A stretch of 64,000 bases of DNA from Macquaria australasica (lineage: Eukaryota; Chordata; Actinopteri; Centrarchiformes; Percichthyidae): contig SEMN01000007.1 of the NCBI GenBank assembly GCA_005408345.1, positions 1,118,501-1,182,500 on the forward strand, in the 5' to 3' direction. The stretch's first letter is position 1, and every line of letters begins with the position of its first letter. Under the pieces are notes generated by a model that saw nothing but the letters and a program-made list of their open reading frames with translations, was not told the DNA's origin and searched no databases. Shown here one piece after another: positions 35,108 to 47,163 of this stretch. The translations under genes were made by a program, and so were the position numbers.

Positions 35108-35341
35108 ATGCCGAAAAACAGGGAGAAATTCAACCCGGACCCGTCCATCCACATATCCAAGATGAACGTGATCATCCCGTTTTCATCCGATGTGCCCTGT
35201 GACAGCAACGGCCAGCGGATGTGGTGGGCTTTCCTCGCCTCCTCTATGGTCACTTTCTTTGGGGGTCTCTTCATAATCCTCCTGTGGAGAACTCTCAAAT
35301 ACCTGTGGACTGTGTGCTGCCACTGTAACGCCAAGAAGAAG
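35108..35341 (+). CDS. kcnma1: kcnma1 exon 1, N-terminus and S0
   Basis: 78 codons, donor GTACGT after 35341. Encodes MPKNREKFNPDPSIHISKMN, then VPCDSNGQRMWWAFLASSMV and TFFGGLFIILLWRTLKYLW, the S0 segment typical only of BK channels and contacted by beta subunits. TVCCHC after S0 matches the palmitoylated cysteines of the S0-S1 loop. The long minus-strand frame over this exon is a shadow. Confidence 0.96.
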
Positions 35342-38300
35342 GTACGTCCGGTCATTTCATAAACCACCACACCTCAATTAAATGACTTATTTATTACAGG
35401 GGGTTTTGTATAACAACCAGTGCGTGACAACAATGTGTCCAGCCAGTTTGATTTATGAAATGGGCTCCTAATGAAATCTGTGTTAAGGCCCCATCGACAG
35501 AGAGCACAGTGAATAATTAACACTACCCTTGGCTTAATGTCACATGCAGTAACAAAAGGATACCGTTATACTAAAACGATTTCACTCTTGGACTATAGAC
35601 ACTGGTGAACGCTGGTGCGTTTTCAGATTTTCAGTTATAAGTGCATCGGACACTTGTTGGTGGACCACCCTCTTTATGTTCCATCAGGTGCATTTGAAAA
35701 TGATCCAACACACAAAGCAGGTTACAATGATCTTAAACTGCTTGTCTTCCAGAACAATTTGTTGATATTTTAATATATTCCTTGTCTTTTGGTTTAATCT
35801 AAAAGCCCCTCTTTTTGCATAAAAATCCCCCCCAAGTGCTATCTAGTCATGTCTTTGCCCAGGTTTTCACATTTCTGCCTCCACCCCAATACAGTGGAAG
35901 CTGTGAATGGGATTTCAACTACTTTCTATGTAAGAATTAGTCCTGATGGAAACTTCTGTGCATTAATCAGAGTAACAATATTGCCGTTGAATCTTTCATT
36001 CCATTCACTGCCCTTTTTATTGGGGTGGAGACAATTTCTTTGTAATTTGGATGAACCCTCCCTTTTAAGATAGAAGCAGAAACTTCAGGTTTTAAATGGC
36101 TGAAAAAGTGAGATTCTTGCTTTTTAGACCAATGTTATAATTTAAAAAAATGGTTGCCTATAGTTGTCCAAAAAATGCCATCCCTAGCATTGTTTGCCAT
36201 GATTTATGTCCTCATCAACATAGTCTGAGGTCATTATTATTTGCTGCTTGAAACCCTCCAGTGGACCGTGCAGCACTTGTTTGGCATTTGTTTGACACGA
36301 TTCCAAAAGTCAGGAATAGTTTGGGCTGTTCAGGACACACAGAGCGCGCCAGCTGCTGCTACATGGGTCATACATTGTTCGACGTCCAACAGACATTTTC
36401 TTACCAGTAGGTGTGTATCTGTAGCGTCTGTGGGGAGGTTAACACTCATGCCACAGTGTAATCCCCAGAAATAATTTCATAACATTTAAGGCAGACTGCC
36501 ACTAGATTTTCCGCTCCACAACTGCTACGACATCATCTGCTCGAGGCCGGCCGCAGTCCTACATTAGAAGAAAAAAACAATTATCTTGCTGTTTTTCTGT
36601 TGTATGGAGTGTTTATCAGGCTCTATTTAAGATTTGTATCTCAAAGTTTGTATCCTTCCTCTCACACTAAAGGACAAAGATGGACTAGCTGATACAGGTG
36701 CCAGAGATGGAGCCGTTTATCTCTTTACCTAATGTTTGTGTATTCATCTCTCAGACAGGCAGGGTGGAAGAGGAGAAATGGCAAAGGCTGCATGCAGGGT
36801 GGTGCTGACCTTTTGAAGGGAGACGTCTATCATTTCCATGCTTTGGTTGAAGCTGGTTATAATTAGGGGCTGCAACTAACAATTACTTTCATCAGCAATT
36901 AATCTGCTGATATTTTTTTGTTTATGTAGTTAATCTTAGTCTTTAAAATGTCTGAAAATACTGGGAAAATGCCTATCGCAAGTTCCCAGAGTCTGAAGTG
37001 ATGTCCTCAGATTGCAACAAAATCCCAAGATATGCAAGAAAAAATGAGAAAAGCAGCAGAAACCAGCAAATGTTTGGAATATTTGTTTCTTGATAAATGT
37101 CTTAAACGAAAGATCTGTCAATTGGCTAAGTGTACAATATGTAAAAGAATCCATCAGTTTGCATCCAAGTTTTTATTTATAGATGTACAGAAATGGAACA
37201 GAAATACATCTGTGAAAATAAAATCAGGATGAGGCTGTTGCTTTCAGAGTCTGCAGTCGAACACTGTTCGTGTGTGAATACAAGAGAACAGTCAGATTTT
37301 TGTGTTTTTGTTCAGATTTTGCTAAGTGAAGCTGGTGAGCTCCACCAACCTGTTGTGCTACTCTGTGGGAGTCAGCCAGAGACGGGTCATCCTTTCACTT
37401 TCAATCTTCCCCTCTCTGCCTCTTGCTCTCCTGGCATTAATTTCGTAACTCCTGTCTTCTTCTCACCCTCTTTCTCTCATCCAAGAATCAACCTTCCTCC
37501 AAAGTGTCAGAAATGCAGTGTCAGGCGCATACGGTATGTGCCATATGAATCAGTGTTTTTGTTGCTAAGCAACTAGCAAGCAAAGGATTTCATTATAAGA
37601 GTAAATCTCTCTCTGTTATGCAGTTGTCTAGGCTGTGAGATGTGGCAGGTTGTGTTGGAGGAACACCTCCCCACCCCCTCCCAGTCTGTGCGTGTCATTA
37701 GCAGCCCCAAACATGGAGCTTTCAGTGCATTGTTCATAGATGGGAGGTGATAATCCGTTTCCTCCTTTTCTGATTTTCAGTTTGTTTTTCCCCTCTGCGG
37801 GGCGTTCGCTGCCCTGTTCTCTTTTGTTCTGACAGCTCTCACGTCCATCAGCCCCCATCTCTGTGGCTCTTCCGTCCCAGTCTGAGGATACTTCGATGAA
37901 AGTGGTCGTTTGTGAGGTTCTGATGAATGACGGCTATTATCTGTCTGGGAGGAAGAAAGAAATTGTGTTCATTGTAAATGGCACTGTACTCACACTGGGA
38001 GGATGACGAGCTGTGGCAGCTTCTCAGTCATGTTTCAGACTCACTGAGCAAGTTTCATTAAAGGAATATGTTTTAGTGTTTTGTTAAGTCTGTGTTCAGG
38101 ACAGCTGCTGGATGTTTGAGACACCACATATCCAACAGTGGACTGCTGTTCAAAAGTAGATGTGGCATTGGCCGACGTGTTCACGGTATTGAAAGAGGCC
38201 ACATTTTTAGCCACTCTAGCATCATTCATGCTCCCCACAGGATTTTCACCAGGTCAGCATTCAGTCCAACACTTTGGTTTACGACCAAATATCTGCAAAA

Positions 38301-41300
38301 CTATGACATTCCCATCAGCCTCAGCTGTACTTTGTGTTTAGTGCTAATTGGCGATGTTAGCATGCTAGCAGTCTAAACTAAGATGATGAACATGGTAAAC
38401 ATTATTTGCATGCTGATCTTAGCATTTAGCTCAAAGCACCACTGTGCCTAGGCCTACTGTAAGTAGAGGGTGCCGCCAGCATGGCTGTGGAGTCTTATAT
38501 TTATTTTGTATTCTTCGTATATTTTATTTTTTAAATGAATATTTGTTTCATCTATTACATTAATGTACTTATTTATATTAATTATTTATGTTTATATGTT
38601 ATAATGTGCTTTGGTGTTGTAGCTAACTTTAAGCCCCTGCACTATGAGTGAAATGGTATCGTCTCGGGGGGGGGGGGGGGATTTCTAGTACTTTAATAAT
38701 TTTTCTTTTTTTTTTTTTATAATTATTGATGGTGTTAGATCAATATTAACATTGTCGTGAGATTGTTTCAGCACTAACAAAAGGTTTTTGTTTTCATGTG
38801 AATATGTTGCGTGTTTTGATTGATGAACCAGCTGTTGCACTGTGGTAGGCTACCTGCGCGTGAGAAGGTCTCTCTTTTCAGTCTGTATTTGGAGCTGAAA
38901 TGAGCAGGTACGTCGACAGTATTCCGCTTCTAAATGTTATTCCACTGTTTAATGCACAGTACCGTGACCGTGTCCTGAAAGACCGATGTAAGACAGTTGT
39001 AACTTATAAAGTGAAAGTCTGAGCGGTTATGCGTTTTAAAGTTATTGAAAGAGTTAGCATCGCATTGTTCTCACCTGTGTTCGTTTGAAGTGCGGCCGCT
39101 AGCCCAGAGTTGCGCCTTGCGGCATTATGGGGGATGTATTTTCCTGTGGGATTTGTAGAACGAATGGGAAGTGTATCGTTACTTTTCTAATGTGTGTGTG
39201 TGTGTGCACACGTAGAGTCATTGTGCTTACCCTGTGAAGGAATTGACATGTGAGGCAGGGCATACTCTTGTTTTACATTATTTTATGCATCTCTCACGGT
39301 CACATAGTCTGAGAAGAGGGTGTGAACTGATGCAGGCCCTGTCACATGATGTATCATTACAGACTCATTCAGTGAAAGAGAGCTGTGGTGTGTCCTGAGC
39401 TCGCTACATATACACGTGTTATGTTGTTATTGTTGAGCATGTATTTGGTTGCATGTTGTTCGTGCACATTGTTTATGTGGAATCTAAAAAGGCAGGTTAT
39501 GCACAGCACAGTCAGAGTGCCATGTGCATCTTCTGGCAGTGACTCAGTGGCCTCAGATGTGTCAGGTGCATTTGGTGGGGGGGGGTTGATTGGAGGATAC
39601 AGATGGAGAGTCACTCTCATGGTGCTTTTAAGTGCTGTCTGAACTATTGTAATTATGAGACGAGTGCCCACGATTGAACGGTGGTAATTACGAGTCAGAA
39701 AGTTGGAATAGCTGAGTGCACACACACACACACAAAATGCCAACAAGTCAAGCAGAGTGAATATTAATGTTGCACGACATCAACTACATCAGCTATCCTA
39801 AGTTATTTTTAAAAATTTTGTTCACTTTTTCTGAAACACAAACTGAAAAATTCAAGAGCCTGATTTGGTTCATGTCCATTTCATTTTATCTGTAGCCAGG
39901 AGCGCTTGTACACATGACACGTGGCACTTCAATATGTTACTTAAATATTAACTTAAAAAAAGAAGCATTTGAAGGCAGCATCATTTATTTAACGTCTAGA
40001 CGCTCGGCCCTTTTACAATAGTCTCTGCAATTTAGCTCGTCAGTCTTCTTTGTAAAGAAGGCACATATATTCCTTGTAATGTCTTTTTAATTGGCTGTGT
40101 AATTAGTCAGGCAAGTATTAACTACTGACATTACATAATATACGCAGCATGCTGCAGCTTGGCCGTCATTGCACCATCTGGGATCCAACAGGTCTCGGAT
40201 TAACACAAATGTGGAATATCTCGACGATGCCAGAGCCTGCTGCTTTTTGTCAGTCAGGAAGACAAAAGATGCACTTAATGATGTTGCAAGACAAATTTTG
40301 TAGAAAATGTTTATGTATGAATACATTTAATGTGTTGTTTTCTTATATTTTTGTAAGAAAAGTCCCATTAAATTATTGGTAATAAAAAGAAAGTTACTGG
40401 CTTGTGCAGATAGTGCTTAATCATTTTCACTGACTTTGCCAGCCGCATTTCACTGTTGCCTAACCTTTCAACTAATTCAAATAGTTTGTGATAATATTCA
40501 TCAACAGGTGATTCATTCATTAACAACAACACATATGACTCGTGTCCAATTTTAGCCTGATTCCACGTAACGTTCATGTCCTCACACCCGAGCTGAATGT
40601 AGCTGCTGACTTTGTGTCTCTGCTCTTTCATGTTTGTATTCATATAGATAGAATTGTTTTCATTCATTCAGTGATTCATTGATTGGACATGGGGCAAAGT
40701 GCCATATGTGATACAGATACAGTCTTTCTTCACACAGCTGAGGAGCCATAGATCAGCCATGAGACTCGGATATTTCAGGAAGTTTTTCCTCCTCTGAGAA
40801 TGTCTTGATTTATTATTAATGTGATTTATATTAATATATTTTTAAATAATTCATTCACTTTTGCAGAAATTGTATCACGAGCCACATGTTCTATTCTAGT
40901 TTAATGTACTCGCCCTTTGAGAAATGATCATGGTGGATCCAGAGAATAGGCTAACAGTGTTGATCAATGACCTCTGGTGTCAGGAGGAGTAGATTTAGTC
41001 GGAATAGTGAACCCTAAATTTGGAGGCTCAGACTATTGATCAAAGTGACAAAGAGGAGATGTGCTGCCTGAGTGTGTGTAATGACTTCATGTACTTTTCT
41101 GGTGTCTGCTGCTATTAAAAATGTATTCCGTCTATTTTCATTTCATTAAAAAACAAAAGGCCATTGGAAGATTGTATAACCCTTGATGTGTAGATAGCTA
41201 ACTAAAACTACAACTTTAACAAAAGTAAGTCCAATACACTTTATTATAACTAAATTAATGTTTTTCATGCAGGAAGGAATTAAGAGATTTAAATGTCAAA

Positions 41301-44300
41301 AACACAGCTCTTCATCTTCACAGTGAAGGTATCTTAGTGCATGTGACCTTAAGATGAAATCAGCCATCTGACCCTTTTAAAAAAATAATTGGACAGATGC
41401 ATGTCATGAATCTCGAAGCATAAATCTTTGAACTCTTCCTTCACTGGCATTATAAATATCATGGCCAATGTGTTTTCAGCATACACTTTTAGATTTGGTC
41501 ATTAAAGTTCTGGGGGATAACGGCGTGATGCCAATTAAGCCTACTTAACGGCTATCACTTCCCTCAACACAGCCTGTGTCACTTCATTCATTAAAACAGG
41601 GAAGTGCACCATTAGGTACATAAATTCATTTCAAGTGTTTCATAGAGTTGTGTTGGTCAGAAAGACAAAACATTTCATATGAATTATGACATTTCTGCCA
41701 AGTGTTTTGGAAAGAAAACAAAGAATCCCGCACATTGCCCATCACTTGTACTTACTTTATTTACAATGTTTTGGTCCTCAGACCTTCATCTGGCAAAGTT
41801 CATATAGACAAACGGCACCATACATATATAAGCTATAGGCTCTCACCTGGGGGAAAAAATCGGAGGACGCCAGAAACACTTTCCCGTATGCATACAAATT
41901 AAGGTCAATGAGCTCTTCAGATATAAAAACAAACATGATACTGAGCTCTTTCTATTTTAAACAGACGTAGTGAATTTATCAATATTATAGAAAGTAGGTT
42001 CAGAGCACACAATAAGGCTTTCTCAAGACATTAGAAGAACTTTTTTTACTTTTTACAGATAAGTCCTATATTACAAAATCTAACAAAATCTACCTTCAAA
42101 AGGTAGCAAAAGAAACTATAGGCAATAAAAATGGGAAAAAAGCCTGATAATCACAATACTCCAAAATCATTCATATTAACAAGGAAAATACAAGACAAAA
42201 ACTACAAGAAAAAAATGTGAATATATATTTACACGTACAAAGCCCTCATCTACACCAAGACTAAATTATTACTAAATTAATCTGTATGTCAAATTCCATA
42301 AAGCATTGCTAGTTACTGGATTGACTGAAGCTACCTACCATTTTTCTCTTTGGATGTTTTTTGTATTTGCACTTTTTTAAAGAAGTCCTTCAGTGAATTA
42401 GTATTGCACTTCCGAAAAATTTGGGGGACTTGCGAGAATTACACAGATTGAAAAATCAGTCAAAATCTAAGTAGCAGTGACTGACATAACGTGACTTTTA
42501 GTCGTTAGTATGGCCTAGTCTCCAAAAACACTGGTTCCTATAATTCCCATAATGCAACTGTATGGCGTCTTTCATTAGAGTCCCCTGCCTGTTAAGTGCA
42601 CTCATCTTTTAAACTCTAGGCCCCCAATTTGATACAGGTTCTGTCAAATATTTGGAGTCTCAAGCCTAAATGAAGATAACCCTGATGACATCACTATGAC
42701 ATCATCAGGGTTATTTTCTCAGACTTTAGAGAGCTCCTCCAGAGCCACAGAAGAAAATGGTAACATTTCATTTGTTTTTACAGGCTGAACAGTACTCTCC
42801 ATTACCAGTAAAGTGGCCTGTATGTGTAAAATCAGTGGAACGTCCCTTTAAATACAGTCAGTAATGGGAATGGTCATCCTGTTATTTTTACATGATGTCA
42901 CTAATTACTAGGTTAGACATGTTTTAGTCGTATCAATAATGGAAATGTGAAGCTAGTATGTAAATTCCCCAAAAGATGCAGCAACCCTTGTTTTTCCACA
43001 GTCCCATACATCATTAAATATCAAGAATGTTTTTTTCAGTGTGGATGCTTGATGCCCGACTCGCTTGTAGACAATGTTTGAACACAGACAAATGTTTCTT
43101 CAGGACCCAACCACACATCCTAGAAGAACTCTGCAGGTCCATCAGCCTCCAGACAAACAAAAAGCTCTTGACAGTAATCTGAGGATGCTCCATCATCTGA
43201 CAATAACAAAATGTGTCCACTAAGCCGAGTTAGTTTCTCATTTCATTAAGTGGCTTATTTAACCAATTTGAATTCCATGGCCATAAATATATCAAGCCTA
43301 AACGTTCGATTTGTTATTGCTATATTTCATGAAGACAGCAGAGGATGCATTATATTATTCAGCAGGGCTGAATATTAACAAGCTCCGAAACACAAATAAG
43401 AAATAATTTGTGTAACTTTCAATCGACTGACAATCGTGCTCACTTCATGCAGCGATTGCTTTCTTCTATTCTTCACACAACTACTTCTGTCACAGTGTAC
43501 AAACAATTGCAACCTGGTCAAAAAGTAGTATACTGTAATGTATTAGAAATATAATTGAAGTATACAGAAGTTAATACAAATATACTTTTACTTTTTGTGC
43601 TCAATTTAAAGTATATTTAACATGTACTTTAAAAAAAGTACTTCAAAATAGATGTCATTAAGTTCAACTTCAATGTACTAAAAGTAAGTATACTAATTCT
43701 GCAATACTTGAAGTGGTATTTCAGTGTGTACACCATGAATGCCTTTTGAGGAAAGATTGTCCGAAAGTATGCAGAGGCTTTTTGCCCTGCCCTTGAGTGT
43801 GGCCATTCAGAACATCTATCAACACTTTTGCTTTCTGTGGTCGGGTGACACATAGTATGAACTACTATTTTTTTAGTAGTAGTTGTTTTTAGCATGCGTA
43901 CCTTGGCCTTTCCCCTTCAGTGTGCGCATCCTCACCAGAGGCTCTCCAGGTCACAGGGAAGACGGTGTCATTGGCTGTTACTGCCAGTTAACTGCAGTGA
44001 AACTAGAGGACTATAGCTTTATGCTCCTTATAACACTCATTCAACAGGCTGCTGACTGACCAGGCAAACAGCATGTTCTTTTCCCTTTTAGTCTCTAACC
44101 CATAGTCTGATCCACTCACCCTGATCTCTTTAAGGGGATTCAAAAGTAAGATTTAACTTAAATTCTCCCAGAGGCTCTGTTTCAAGACCAATCTGATAAG
44201 AATTTTATTTTTCTTTAAATAAATGATGTAACCCTGGGAAGTCTCAGTGGTTTGGTCCACTGTGTGAAATAACTGCTGCAAAAGTGCCTGTTTACCCATT

Positions 44301-47163
44301 TTATTACAGCAAAACACGCCACACTCTACACAAATTAAAACTACACTTGAGTGCAATTCACAAATAAATAATGAAAAACACTGCCTGGAAACAGCTGATA
44401 CCTGTTCCTTCTCATTCCTAAATTGCGGTTTCACAGAATTTTCCGTTCCTGTGTCTCGTTGGCTGCATTAGCCACTAAGTGAACTGGACATGTTATTATA
44501 CTGTGGTGTTATCAGGTTAGTGCTGCAGGGCTCTGGACAGGCTGTAGGGAGCGTAACATGGTCTGCTGGTGGTCTGCTTGTCTCTGACTAATGGCTCTGA
44601 ATATGATTGAATTTCTTTGTGCAGCCAGCTATTTAGTAATAATAATGGAACTGGCTGAAATGTGTGGCGTGTGGGTGTTGCACCATTATGGAATAGCATG
44701 CTGAAACATTTTACATTAAAGACGTACTGCTCACTTGAACTTGTTTTTTGAGCTGTAAACTAAATGATATGACTGCACTGTGATGGAACACATCAATACT
44801 GGTGTTAATATTGACATTTCTTTATTTTCACTTATAAAAATCGGCATTTCATGGGCTGAAAATGTCTCGGCACGCCATCTAATGCATAGAGTGAACCGGT
44901 TCAGACTTATCTACGTCATGAAATGTATATAAAAAAAAGACTTTTAATCAGTGTCAGTCAGTCTCAGGTTCCTAATCACAACTGTGCACCCCATGTTACT
45001 GACCATATTCACCATTCAATCCCTTATTTCAGTGGTGCAATACCCCTTCCAGCTTTACAAAGATTTATGGTGGAGTGGAAGCACAACACATGTTGCATGC
45101 CAGGAGTTCTTTAAAGCTGGCTGGCTGGCCTATCCTGGGGACACACAATAGCCCATTCTGCATCTGAGAATGTGGCATGCTGAGATAATTAAAACCACAA
45201 CGAAGAAGACTGCCATAAAAGTATATGCATGGCACACATGTTAATGGAAACCATATATACTGGGTCCAGCTGTCAACTGTGTGTAACTGTTATTTTTCCC
45301 GTCTAACTATGGAACTGCATCAATTAATCCCACATGACGAGCAGAACTGTAGGAGAAAGGCCTCAGAGAGAGTGATGTGTGACACCATTAAGGTAGAGGA
45401 GGAGTAGGATGTCACAGGGTAAAGAGTCTGAGTCGTGTTAGCCTTGAGGCTGTGGGGTGTTTCATCAGGGAGCATGGCTAACCTCTGCATCCTGTCTCGA
45501 TTTCCTGCTCTGTGAATCGTGCCAGTCCCAGCAGACAGACAGACAGATAGGCGGTGAGACAGGCAGGCAGGCAGCCCACTCAGTGGAGCAGAAACACCAG
45601 GAGCTCAGTGGCTGCCATGGATACACTCCTGGAGTCTCTTTGCTGCTCTCACTCTGTATGTTTACTGTATGCAAGTGTGCATGCATGTGCATGGGTTTAT
45701 TTTGGAGGCCTTGAGCCTGGTCAGTATATAAAGAATGATGCATTCATGTTTTTGAAGTGGTATCAAGCAGTTGTTCATGTTGTGTTCTTGCATAGATGTC
45801 AATCAAAAAAACATAGGTGGTACTTTCTATTTATTTATCACTTGTAGTGACAAACCCACAGAGGATTATCACCTGACTCTGCAGTTCATCTCAGCTCTCT
45901 GGAGAGTTTTAGTCTCTTTCAGCACATTGTTTTGGTTCTACGTCTCATAGCTTTACTGTTTTGGTTCATTCTCACCACTTTCACTAACCTTTTTTTTCCA
46001 GATGCAGCAGGCAGCTGTTGATGAAATGAAAAAGCTCTGACAAACCCAGTACCCACCTTCCCAGTACCAAAGAGCCGGTAGCCGGTGAACATAGTGGAGC
46101 ATTTAGCAGCTAAAGAGCCAGATACCACCCAGTAGTGACCAAGAGCATTTTAACTTCTGCTCCAAGATGTCTCCACTAAGTAATGATGCTAGCATGTTGC
46201 TTGCAGCTTGTTGCTCCCTGATAAACAATAAATTTAGAGTTGAACCTTAGTCTTGCCTCTCTGATGTGTGCAACAATACTTCACTTACAGTTATAATACA
46301 TACTGACTGAAGAAGCTAATTTTTGTGCATTTGGGGAGGGTGAGTCAAAACAATGAGAATCCCATAATTGTTAGCTGCACTGCCGTTAGCAGCTGCTTTT
46401 CTCTTTTTGCTACTTGATGTTTCTGTTTTCACTCACAGTAAATGAAGATATGATATTACACTTTTATGTACAAACATCACATTACACCACAGAAACACTG
46501 ACTTCATAGTCAAATGTACTCCTGTGGACATTGGCTATTTCTTTCAATTTAACTTGGATGAAACTTCAAGCTGTTGTCACACACTGGACTCGAAGCTTCT
46601 GCACAGCTGGACATCACCAACAGAATGTGACAAAGAAACTAACTTTAACTGGAGCACTAATACTACCATGAGGCTCTACCTATTGGCTCCCTCTGTCTTT
46701 ATTGGTCTCCATGCTGTGGCCTGGACATCTGCTAACACAAACATGTTGAGAGAGTAGGAAAATACAAACATTTCTCTTTTAACAAACTGCTATTGCTGTG
46801 GAACTGCAAAACACATCTTTTCTTCTAATATCCAAAAATCTGTTATGTAATGGCTGTAGGTTGATGTACAAGGGCTAGGCTATTGTTTCGTAGCAATCAA
46901 GGATAATGTCACGTTTTTTTTTGTTTTTTTTAGTGTTCACCAAGTGTTGACTGTTTTCGGAGAGAGTTTCTAGATTAATCATTTACATTCATTTCATTCT
47001 GCATCCTTTTTTCTGTCAGGAGGTCCATCGGATCACCACAGGCGATGGCATCAAGCGCACCGACAAGGACGACCCGGCAGCTAGCGAGGTGGGCTGGATG
47101 ACCTCGGTCAAAGACTGGGCCGGAGTCATGATATCCGCTCAGACACTGACAGGAAGAGTCTTG
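35108..47163 (+). CDS. kcnma1: kcnma1, BK channel (KCa1.1) alpha subunit, exons 1-2 (partial)
   Basis: 5' part of the pore-forming subunit of the large-conductance calcium- and voltage-activated potassium channel, a plasma-membrane tetramer that controls excitability and smooth-muscle tone. Exon 1 (35108-35341) and exon 2 (47020-47163) join in phase 0 to give the first 126 residues: a short extracellular N-terminus, S0 (about 38-60), the CCHC cluster, the S0-S1 linker and the start of the S1 approach. The rest (S1-S6, RCK domains) lies beyond 64000. The first Met is at 35108; a second Met at 35162 aligns with the human MDALIIP start. The Gly/Ser-rich human N-terminal extension is not encoded directly upstream, because a stop at 35069 closes the frame. 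Gene order after dlg5 and orientation agree with human 10q22.3. Copy a or b is undecided. Confidence 0.95.
36863..37110 (+). repeat. Dispersed GGGCTGCAACTAA-family element, + orientation
   Basis: Starts GGGGCTGCAACTAACAATTA and continues with AAAATGTCTGAAAATACTGG, AAAATGCCTATCGCA and GAGAAAAGCAGCAGAAACCA, the standard order of this family. Confidence 0.75.
38210..38455 (+). repeat. Interspersed repeat, GTTAGCATGCTAA family
   Basis: Contains ATGACATTCCCATCAGCC, CAGCTGTACTTTGTGTTTAG, GATGTTAGCATGCTAGCA and AAGATGATGAACATGGTAAA, the order also present at 53330-53650 in the same orientation. Confidence 0.65.
38666..38680 (+). repeat. Poly-G run (15 G)
   Basis: Uninterrupted 15-G homopolymer in kcnma1 intron 1, able to form G-quadruplex structure and prone to sequencing error. 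Confidence 0.9.
38840..39150. other. CpG-rich island inside kcnma1 intron 1
   Basis: Clusters of CG (TGCGCGTGAG, GTACGTCGACAG, TGCGGCCGCT, GTTGCGCCTTGCGG) stand out from AT-rich surroundings. The cause is unknown: it could be a young repeat, an LTR fragment or an internal promoter. No open frame of note. Confidence 0.4.
39191..39206 (+). repeat. (TG)8 microsatellite
   Basis: Short TG run in kcnma1 intron 1. Confidence 0.9.
39719..39735 (+). repeat. (CA)8 microsatellite
   Basis: Short CA run in kcnma1 intron 1. Confidence 0.9.
41745..41790 (-). repeat. Short retroelement-tail-like repeat
   Basis: On the minus strand this reads CCAGATGAAGGTCTGAGGAC and then CAAAACATTGTAAATAAAGT, a pattern (GATGAAGG...GACCGAAACRTTG) seen at the ends of dispersed retroelements in fish. 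The rest of the element is not visible. Confidence 0.4.
42530..42847 (-). mobile_element. TTAA-type inverted-repeat element, reverse copy
   Basis: The right end GTAAAATCAGTGGAACGTCCCT, just before TTAA (42848-42851), is the complement of the AGGGGAATTCCACTGATTTTA terminus at 4696. The left part has TTCCCATAATGCAACTG, complementary to TTGCATTGTGGGTAA in the other copies. The left boundary is approximate. Confidence 0.55.
43545..43720. repeat. AAGTATACTT-type dispersed repeat
   Basis: Repeated TATACTTTTA, AAGTATATTT, GTACTTTAAA and AAGTAAGTATACT words on both strands make an imperfect inverted structure, typical of a small non-autonomous fish element. Confidence 0.45.
45895..46130 (-). repeat. 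GCTGCTAAATGCTCC-family repeat, reverse copy
   Basis: On the minus strand it contains TTAGCTGCTAAATGCTCCAC, TATGTTCACCGGCTACCGGC and AGAGCTTTTTCATTTCATC. A forward copy lies at 61497-61760 and the start of a third at about 63895. Confidence 0.6.
47020..47163 (+). CDS. kcnma1: kcnma1 exon 2, S0-S1 linker
   Basis: 48 codons, phase 0 both ends; acceptor CTGTCAG, donor GTGAGT. Encodes EVHRITTGDGIKRTDKDDPA and then EVGWMTSVKDWAGVMISAQT with LTGRVL, identical to the vertebrate BK sequence just before S1. The variable part of the linker is shorter than in human. Confidence 0.96.

Larger units (their letters stand above)
35342..47019 (+). other. kcnma1: kcnma1 intron 1 (11.7 kb)
   Basis: No coding exon seen. 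Recognisable content: GGGCTGCAACTAA-family element (36863-37110), GTTAGCATGCTAA-type repeat (38210-38455), 15-G run (38666-38680), CpG-rich island (about 38840-39150), GT and CA runs (39191-39206, 39719-39735), a short LINE-tail-like repeat (41745-41790), a TTAA-type element (about 42530-42847), an AAGTATACTT repeat (43545-43720) and a GCTGCTAAATGCTCC-family repeat (45895-46130). The stretches 35400-36860, 37160-38200, 39750-41700 and 43730-45890 show nothing I can name. Confidence 0.75.

Noticed and set aside
34819..35370. 183-codon open frame on the minus strand
   Set aside because: It is antisense to the well-supported kcnma1 exon 1 and its leader, and shows no recognisable protein; GC-rich sequence explains the open frame.
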